A stretch of 64,000 nucleotides of DNA from Candidatus Gastranaerophilales bacterium (GTDB lineage Bacteria > Cyanobacteriota > Vampirovibrionia > Gastranaerophilales > Gastranaerophilaceae). The DNA lies in NCBI GenBank assembly GCA_944323165.1, contig CALURK010000001.1, positions 181,951-245,950 on the forward strand, read 5' to 3'. Below the pieces are notes generated by a model. That model was given only the letters and a program-made list of their open reading frames with translations, did no database searches and had not been told where the DNA came from. A program made the translations under genes and the position numbers. Positions 58,696 through 64,000 of the stretch are shown here, in pieces; the first letter of the stretch is position 1, and each line of letters begins with the position of its first letter.

Positions 58696-59559
58696 ATGGT
58701 AAAAGTTTCTATTATAGTTCCTATTTATAATGTAGAAAATTATGTTGAAAAATGTTTAAAGTCTCTTGTTGGGCAATCTTTAAAAGATATTGAGATAATT
58801 TGTATAGATGACGGTTCAATTGATAATTCACTTAAAATAGTTAATTTGTATGCAAAAAGTGATGAGCGTATAAAAGTTTTAACTCAAACAAATCAAGGGC
58901 AATCCGTTGCAAGAAATAATGGGATAAAGATTGCAAGAGGAGAGTTTATTGGTTTTGTGGATGCGGATGATTGGGTGGATGATGAATATTTTGAAAAACT
59001 TTATAATGCTGCGGTAAGGTTTAATTGTGATATTGCGTGTGCCGGTTTTAGAAAAAGCAAATTTTCAAAAGGAAGGATTCGAAAAAAATTTACTAAATAT
59101 AATGTTTTAAAAAATATTGAGGACAAAGTTAAGGCGGATAATTTACCTCAAGATAATTATATTTGGAATAAAATCTATAGTAGAGAAAAATTTTTAAAAA
59201 ACAACTTTACTTTTCCAGCCGGAAGATATTTTGAAGATGTTGCTATTCTCATAAAAATACTTTATTTTCTTGGCGATATGGTTACTGTTCCTGATACTTA
59301 TTATCATTATAGAAAGCGTGGCGGTTCAACAGTTAGAACTCAATCAATAAAACATAGCACAGATTTTAAGTGGGCTAGAAAAGAATTATATTCTTTTGCA
59401 AAGGAACATAATATTAATATCGCAATTAGAAAAGACTATGACCGAAAAATTTCTTATAATATTTTAGGTTTGCCTATTTTAAAATCTTATTGCTGTGAAA
59501 ATAAGACAATATATAAATTATTAGGGTTTATACCTTTTGCAAGTAGGATAATTAAATAA
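58696..59559 (+). CDS. Family 2 glycosyltransferase (intact active site)
   Basis: I place the start at ATG 58696, after AGGAGA; an in-frame ATG at 58648 would run through the palindrome. The 287-residue protein has the GT-A motifs IICIDDGSIDNS and FVDADDWVDDEYF, both acidic motifs intact, and the ED acceptor residues in RYFEDVAIL. It resembles the first glycosyltransferase near 48.7 kb. A short basic C-terminus may touch the membrane. It is likely to be under XRE control through the palindrome. Donor and acceptor are unknown. Confidence 0.87.
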   Translation: MVKVSIIVPIYNVENYVEKCLKSLVGQSLKDIEIICIDDGSIDNSLKIVNLYAKSDERIKVLTQTNQGQSVARNNGIKIARGEFIGFVDADDWVDDEYFEKLYNAAVRFNCDIACAGFRKSKFSKGRIRKKFTKYNVLKNIEDKVKADNLPQDNYIWNKIYSREKFLKNNFTFPAGRYFEDVAILIKILYFLGDMVTVPDTYYHYRKRGGSTVRTQSIKHSTDFKWARKELYSFAKEHNINIAIRKDYDRKISYNILGLPILKSYCCENKTIYKLLGFIPFASRIIK

Positions 59560-59562
59560 AAT

Positions 59563-59592
59563 AAAAGCTGATGTTTAATAACATCAGCTTTT
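59563..59592. terminator. Bidirectional terminator between the glycosyltransferase and DegT genes
   Basis: AAAAGCTGATGT / ACATCAGCTTTT with loop TTAATA. Suits both convergent genes. Confidence 0.85.
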
Positions 59593-59613
59593 ATAATCAC
59601 TAAATTAATATTC

Positions 59614-60732
59614 TTAAACGGCTGCTTTTGATTTTTCAATGCAGTTAATCAATGTTGAAGCAACTGTTTTTTGTTCTTCAAGTGTTAATTCTGGGAACAT
59701 TGGAAGTGAAATAACCATTTCTGTATCCTTTTCAGTATTTGGAAGCATTCCTTTTGTCCAGCCAAGATGTGCGTGAACTTTTTGAAGATGTAATGGGATT
59801 GGATAATATAACATTGCACCGATTCCTGCTTCTTGAAGCATTTTGTGAACTTCATCTCTGTTAGGAATTTTTACTGTATATTGGTGGTATACGCAATATG
59901 TGTTATCCAATTCTTTTGGTGTTTGGATATCAGGGCATCCTGCCAATAATTCATTGTATGTTTTTGCGTGTGCTCTTCTCAATTTATTCCATTCATCAAT
60001 ATAATTTAATTTAACTCTTAAAATAGCTGCTTGAATTTCGTCTAAACGAGAGTTTACACCGATTTCATCGTGGTGGTATCTGATAGCTCCGCCATGGTTT
60101 CTTAGAGCAACAACTCTGTTTCTCAAGTTTTCGCTGTTAACGGTAATCAAGCCGCCATCACCCATACCGCCTAAGTTCTTTGTAGGATAGAAGCTGTAGC
60201 AGCCAATATCGCCAAATGTACCAACTTTTTGTCCTTTATATTCTGCGCCGATTGCTTGGCAGCAATCTTCAATTACATATAAGTTATGACGTTTTGCGAT
60301 GTCCATTATTGCACCCATATCACAAGGCTGACCGTATAAATGAACAGGTATTATTGCCTTTGTCTTTGGTGTAATTCTTTTTTCAATTTCTTTTGGATCT
60401 ATATTGAATGTATCAGGATTGATATCTGCAAATACAGGTGTTGCTCCTACAATACCTATTGCTTCCGTTGTTGCAACGAATGTAAATGCTGTAGTAATTA
60501 CTTCATCACCTTTTCCTATATCTAAGGCTCTTAATGCTAAATGTAGAGCATCTGTTCCTGAGTTTAAAGCTACTGCGTAATTGCAGCCAATGTATTTTGC
60601 AAGTTCAACTTCTAATGCCTTGCAATTTGGTCCCAAAATATATGAACCTGAACGCAAAACTTCGCATACAGCTTTCTCTATTTCATTACCTATTGTTGCG
60701 TATTGTCTTTTTGAATCTAAAATTGGTATCAT
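59614..60732 (-). CDS. DegT/DnrJ/EryC1/StrS-family sugar aminotransferase
   Basis: PLP-dependent aminotransferase that typically converts a keto nucleotide-sugar into an amino sugar. The 372 residues begin IPILDSKRQYATIGNEIEKAV and have the Lys185 Schiff base in SFYPTKNLGGMGDGG. Other motifs are LNSGTDALHLALRAL, the cofactor-binding VIEDCCQAIGAEYKG and NSRLDEIQAAILRVKL. Along with the glycosyltransferases nearby, it fits surface-glycan synthesis. The Shine-Dalgarno AGGAGGA is strong. The exact sugar is unknown. Confidence 0.92.
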   Translation of the reverse strand: MIPILDSKRQYATIGNEIEKAVCEVLRSGSYILGPNCKALEVELAKYIGCNYAVALNSGTDALHLALRALDIGKGDEVITTAFTFVATTEAIGIVGATPVFADINPDTFNIDPKEIEKRITPKTKAIIPVHLYGQPCDMGAIMDIAKRHNLYVIEDCCQAIGAEYKGQKVGTFGDIGCYSFYPTKNLGGMGDGGLITVNSENLRNRVVALRNHGGAIRYHHDEIGVNSRLDEIQAAILRVKLNYIDEWNKLRRAHAKTYNELLAGCPDIQTPKELDNTYCVYHQYTVKIPNRDEVHKMLQEAGIGAMLYYPIPLHLQKVHAHLGWTKGMLPNTEKDTEMVISLPMFPELTLEEQKTVASTLINCIEKSKAAV

Positions 60733-60807
60733 AATTTCCTCCTATTAATTCCTCTCTATAATTTAAGTTTAACACACTAAATTTATGCCTTTATATAATC
60801 TTAATTG

Positions 60808-60835
60808 TTAAAAAAAAGAGGGTTATTTCCCTCTT
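60808..60835 (-). terminator. Terminator of deoC
   Basis: Minus strand: AAGAGGG, loop AAATAA, CCCTCTT, then eight T, starting 5 nt after the stop. Confidence 0.85.
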
Positions 60836-60839
60836 CTTT

Positions 60840-61499
60840 CTACTCGCTTACTATCTTTACACCGGAACTTGTTCCAAGTCTTGTTGCGCCGGCATCTATC
60901 ATTTTTATTGCGGCTTCTCTGTCACGAATCCCGCCTGATGCTTTTACTTGTAAGCCGGAAGATTTTACACTCTCATACATTAATGCTACATCTTCAACTT
61001 TTGCACCGATTCCGTTTTTAACAAAACCTGTTGATGTTTTTACAAAATCTGCGCCACCTTTTATACATAATTCACACGCTTTTTTGATTTCATCCTTTGT
61101 TAACAAATCAGTTTCTAATATGACTTTCAAATTATGATTTTGACAGGCTGCTTTTATCTTCGAAATTTCTTCTACAATGTAGTCATAATCACCATCTTTA
61201 AGCTTGCCGTCATTCATTACCATATCAATTTCATCAGCACCGTTTTTAACAGCATCGATTGTTTCCAGAATTTTACTCTCAGTTGTCCCTTGTCCGAGAG
61301 GAAATCCAATAACCGTAACTACTTTAATATCATTATTGTCGGTATCTTTTAGATACTGCTTTGCAAAACTTACGTTACAAGGATTTACGCATACACCTAA
61401 AAACTTGTATTTACAAGCTTCTTCAAGCAATTTAACGACTTCATTTCTTGTCGCATCCTGTTTCAATAATGTGTGTTCTATGTATTTATTTAATTCCAT
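60840..61499 (-). CDS. deoC: Deoxyribose-phosphate aldolase
   Basis: Class I aldolase splitting 2-deoxyribose-5-phosphate to acetaldehyde and glyceraldehyde-3-phosphate in deoxynucleoside catabolism. The 219 residues contain the Schiff-base Lys in FVKTSTGF and the second active Lys in QVKASGGIRD, plus DEIDMVMNDGKLKDGD and KVILETDLL. It precedes a terminator. Upstream uppP ends 12 nt before its start, so both may share a transcript. Confidence 0.93.
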   Translation of the reverse strand: MELNKYIEHTLLKQDATRNEVVKLLEEACKYKFLGVCVNPCNVSFAKQYLKDTDNNDIKVVTVIGFPLGQGTTESKILETIDAVKNGADEIDMVMNDGKLKDGDYDYIVEEISKIKAACQNHNLKVILETDLLTKDEIKKACELCIKGGADFVKTSTGFVKNGIGAKVEDVALMYESVKSSGLQVKASGGIRDREAAIKMIDAGATRLGTSSGVKIVSE

Positions 61500-61511
61500 A
61501 TTAACCTACTC

Positions 61512-62354
61512 CTAACCTTTAATATAAAAGAATATTGCAGTAAATAATCCTACTATTAAACAATAATATCCAAAAATTCTGAGTGAAAATTTTGATACGA
61601 ATTTAAGGAAATACTTTATACAAATATAACCAACTATTCCGGAAATAATAGTTCCGACGATTATAGCTGTCCAATTGTATGTAATTGCTTCGTGCAAATC
61701 GATTTTTAAAAGCGGATAAACCATTGAAGAGCCTAAAATAATCGGGATACTCAATAAAAACGAATATCTCGCGGCAGTGCTTCTGTCCATGCCGCTTAAA
61801 AGACCTGTTGCAATGGTTAAGCCGGAGCGAGAAAATCCAGGGAGAGCAGCAAGACCTTGGGCTATAGCTATCAAAATTGAGTTTTTCATTGAAATATCTG
61901 TTTTTGAAGTGTGACGTTTTGCCCAAAATTCACTGAATAATAATAAAATACCTGTAAATATTAGCAGAACTCCAACGACAGAAGGCTTAAACACAAGTCC
62001 TCCGGCAACTTCATTAAGAGGATATGCTATTACAACGGTAATTATCGTACCTAAAATAATATATAAGCCCAATTTAAAATTATATGATGTGTAATTTTTT
62101 GTCTTAATTCCCAAATAAAGTGCTTTTATTATTTCTGCAACTTCTTTTCTAAAGAAAATAAGAACCGCAATCAAAGTTCCTAAATGAAGCATTATATCAA
62201 GAAAAATCTCCTGATTGGATTCCTGAACTATTTCTATTCCCTTAAAAACTTTATAGAAATTAGAAGTAAAAACAAGATGTGCAGAACTTGATACTGGCAA
62301 AAATTCACTCAGTCCCTGCACTATTCCCATTAAAATTGCTTGTATTAAATCCAT
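61512..62354 (-). CDS. uppP: Undecaprenyl-diphosphatase (BacA)
   Basis: Membrane phosphatase that recycles undecaprenyl diphosphate for peptidoglycan and surface glycans; it also gives bacitracin tolerance. The 280 residues form about eight helices. Motif 1 is QGLSEFLPVSSSAHLV (about 13-28) and motif 2 is PGFSRSGLTIATGLLSG, near 165-181. The Shine-Dalgarno GGAGAGAGAGG is good. Its product carries the lipid used by the glycosyltransferases elsewhere in the window. Confidence 0.94.
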   Translation of the reverse strand: MDLIQAILMGIVQGLSEFLPVSSSAHLVFTSNFYKVFKGIEIVQESNQEIFLDIMLHLGTLIAVLIFFRKEVAEIIKALYLGIKTKNYTSYNFKLGLYIILGTIITVVIAYPLNEVAGGLVFKPSVVGVLLIFTGILLLFSEFWAKRHTSKTDISMKNSILIAIAQGLAALPGFSRSGLTIATGLLSGMDRSTAARYSFLLSIPIILGSSMVYPLLKIDLHEAITYNWTAIIVGTIISGIVGYICIKYFLKFVSKFSLRIFGYYCLIVGLFTAIFFYIKG

Positions 62355-62392
62355 AACCTCTCTCTCCGCCTTATTCTAAATTCCACTAGCGC

Positions 62393-62755
62393 CTAATCCT
62401 CTTCAAAATAGCTTGCGCAAGATGTTGCGGTTTCCCATACTGAAACCTTCGAAATTTGTACAATTTTTTCTTTCAACTTGTTATATATAAACATAGAAAT
62501 CATTTCACTTGAAGGGCTTTCACCTTTAAAATAAGGTAATTCATTCAAATCTTTGTGATCTAATAAATCTAAAACAGCCTTCATCTCTTTTTTTAAGACT
62601 TTGTAATCAACAAGAATATTGCTCTTATCTAAAGTTTCACCCCTAACAAAAGCTTCTACCAGCCAATTATGTCCGTGTTGATTTTCACATTCACCATCAT
62701 AATTTAGTAAATGATGTGCTGCTGAAAAATACATTTGTGCTTTTAATTCAAACAT
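62393..62755 (-). CDS. queD: 6-carboxytetrahydropterin synthase (QueD/PTPS family)
   Basis: Second enzyme of the queuosine (preQ0) route, from dihydroneopterin triphosphate. The 120-residue protein has the zinc His set (His15, then HGH at 27-29), the catalytic Cys23 in GECENQHGHNW, and the ESPSSE segment. The small size is normal for QueD. The related PTPS enzymes use the same fold, so the product is assigned by bacterial context. Other que genes are outside the window. Confidence 0.88.
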   Translation of the reverse strand: MFELKAQMYFSAAHHLLNYDGECENQHGHNWLVEAFVRGETLDKSNILVDYKVLKKEMKAVLDLLDHKDLNELPYFKGESPSSEMISMFIYNKLKEKIVQISKVSVWETATSCASYFEED

Positions 62756-62924
62756 TTTTTTACCATTTTGACGGATGTTATTCCGTCCCCTTTCTCCAAT
62801 TATCTGTTTTGGCTTTTATTTGTGCCTGCTTTTTTGCAAAATTTTGAAACGAGTTTAGGATGAAAAATTAATATTCGCTAAACTCAAAGCTTTACTAACA
62901 AAACTAATACACTTACCCTCTCTT

Positions 62925-63761
62925 CTAGCAGCAAACCTCTGCAAGGCGAGTCATTATTTTATCAGTAATTACTTTTATGTAATCCTTGTCAACCATACCG
63001 TTAATTATGCAATCAGAAATTTCATAAGTCGGTCTGATATACTGCTGAGCCGTTTCATTAACGTTTTTGAATTGCAAATCGGCAGCTTCGCCTGTTTTTC
63101 CTCGAGAAACTGCTCTTTTATACCAGCGGTCTTTTATAACATCAATTGGAGTAAATACATAAACTTTTACATCCATAATGTCCCTTAATTCTTTGTTTAA
63201 CACATAAAGACCTTCTGTTAAGATAACTTTTGCCGGCTTTTTCACATCTCCGTTAGGGTCAGAAACACAAGTTACAAAATCGTATTTTGGTGAAACTACG
63301 GTTTCCCCTTTTTTTAGACCTAACAGGTGTTCTCTCATTAATTCTAAATTTATAACTTCCGGTGTATCAAAACTAAAGCCGGTTTTAAATAAGGCGTCGT
63401 AACTTCCTGCCTCAATCAGTTCTTTTGATGTATCTTTGTAATAATCATCTTGACGGATAACTGTATAGATTCCTTCCTTTTTGTCGCGAACAACTGCTTC
63501 TATAGTATTATCAACAAAAACTGTTTTACCAGAAGCGCTTTCTCCCGTAATTCCTATAAGAAAAGTTTTTTTCTTTTCCTGAACAACTTTTCTTGCGATA
63601 TTCAGAATAAAATCATCCGCAACTTTCAAAAACAAAGGTTGAACTTGCTTTTTGTCTTCTTCAAGAATTTCTTTAAGCGTATCAACAATATTTGTGATAA
63701 GTTCCATATCCAGTCGGCTCGAATAGAAGTTGTAATTTGTCAGTTCAAATGTTTCCACCAT
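62925..63761 (-). CDS. Uridine kinase-like P-loop protein
   Basis: A 278-residue nucleoside kinase of the uridine kinase / phosphoribulokinase family. The Walker A is GITGESASGKT (70-80), the substrate loop is IRQDDYYKD, and later come LTEGLYVLNKE, DRWYKRAVSRGKTGEAADLQF and ISDCIINGM. About 55 extra N-terminal residues precede the kinase core, unlike ordinary Udk (~210 residues). It may phosphorylate uridine/cytidine or a related substrate. The Shine-Dalgarno before the ATG is weak. It is the last gene in the window. Confidence 0.82.
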   Translation of the reverse strand: MVETFELTNYNFYSSRLDMELITNIVDTLKEILEEDKKQVQPLFLKVADDFILNIARKVVQEKKKTFLIGITGESASGKTVFVDNTIEAVVRDKKEGIYTVIRQDDYYKDTSKELIEAGSYDALFKTGFSFDTPEVINLELMREHLLGLKKGETVVSPKYDFVTCVSDPNGDVKKPAKVILTEGLYVLNKELRDIMDVKVYVFTPIDVIKDRWYKRAVSRGKTGEAADLQFKNVNETAQQYIRPTYEISDCIINGMVDKDYIKVITDKIMTRLAEVCC

Positions 63762-64000
63762 AAATCCGTCCTTAATTCATTCTAACATTGTATAGTAAAT
63801 ACTAAAAAAATGCTCGTATTATAACCAATATTGTAAAAAAAATTTACAGGGCGAGGAATACGAGAGAAAATATTTCTCTGTGAACATAAACTTGTTTCAG
63901 GAATTTGTATTATGGAGTTAAGTAAAGATTCCGAAATAAATTCGGAATGACGATTGAAAAGCAGTCAGTATTTTCTAAATTATCTTCTGTTATCCTGAAC
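63762..64000. other. Intergenic sequence at the right edge with inverted repeats
   Basis: No gene is visible in the final ~240 bp. It holds the inverted repeat ATTCCGAA-ATAAA-TTCGGAAT at 63928-63948. Fragments ACTTGTTTCAGGA (near 63890) and TCCTGAAC at the window end look like halves of the intergenic CCTGAAC...GTTCAGG-type repeats seen in many bacteria. Confidence 0.4.

Overview
The window is about 33% GC by eye and densely coded on both strands, with short gaps and many overlapping genes. It shows no prophage, no complete insertion sequence and no CRISPR array. The cell is a diderm: there is a TolC-family channel, an OmpH/Skp-like chaperone, a secretin, and a periplasmic TonB-C domain protein. 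It also carries motA/motB, glgC, a Mini-III RNase and several small proteins with a peculiar N-terminus (MRI-x-P-[I/V]). I infer a gut member of the Melainabacteria side of the Cyanobacteria (Candidatus Gastranaerophilales-like). This rests on overall impression and was not tested by any search.

Layout. 1-5.0 kb: truncated TolC-like gene, mrnC, TPR and FtsL/DivIC-like genes, OmpH-like chaperone and small secreted proteins. 5.05-5.5 kb: tRNA-Gln(CUG) followed by two tandem ~173-bp units, each ending in a copy of the tRNA 3' tail. 5.5-16.9 kb: an HNH-like protein, nusB, ftsY, a possible FliK-like protein, a MetE/UroD-fold enzyme, rplI, proS, ribF, a formyltransferase and a PLP lyase. 16.9-18.2 kb: an XRE regulator divergent from a HAD protein. 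18.3-24.7 kb: housekeeping run pyrH-frr-cdsA-rnc, tpiA, fusA. 24.8-27.9 kb: phosphopantetheinyl transferase, a TPR membrane protein and a secreted protein. 28.1-34.2 kb: a compact type IV pilus / type II secretion operon (PilP/GspC-like, secretin, PilB, PilC). 35.2-36.7 kb: anti-sigma, ECF sigma and Spy/CpxP-like genes behind an ECF-type promoter. 36.7-42.2 kb: a repeat/HEAT-like protein, motA-motB with a coupled third gene, and glgC. 42.3-48.6 kb: small membrane, acetyltransferase-like, TonB-C/TPR, PncC, a large membrane protein and a radical SAM/SPASM enzyme. 48.7-53.7 kb: two family-2 glycosyltransferases (one apparently catalytically dead), a UbiA-type prenyltransferase and a nanE-ROK operon with two small coupled genes. 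53.7-59.6 kb: a lipoprotein, a HELGH membrane protein, a possible papain-like protein, a GGDEF protein with a GDEEF motif, two XRE regulators with strong palindromes and a third glycosyltransferase. 59.6-64 kb: DegT aminotransferase, deoC, uppP, queD and a uridine-kinase-like protein.

Three cross-cutting patterns stand out. (1) Many genes have a good sigma70-type promoter whose -10 hexamer lies only 6-7 nt before the ATG and have no Shine-Dalgarno sequence, which predicts leaderless mRNAs. (2) Otherwise unrelated proteins share short motifs: an N-terminal MRI-x-P-[I/V]-[S/N]-[Y/F]-x-N, an S-F-[K/Q/R]-A motif, and Y-I-P-[S/K]. These could mark an undescribed sorting or assembly system. (3) The tRNA-Gln tail repeats look like miniature tandem tRNA-targeted elements. 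All functional calls come from reading sequence only.
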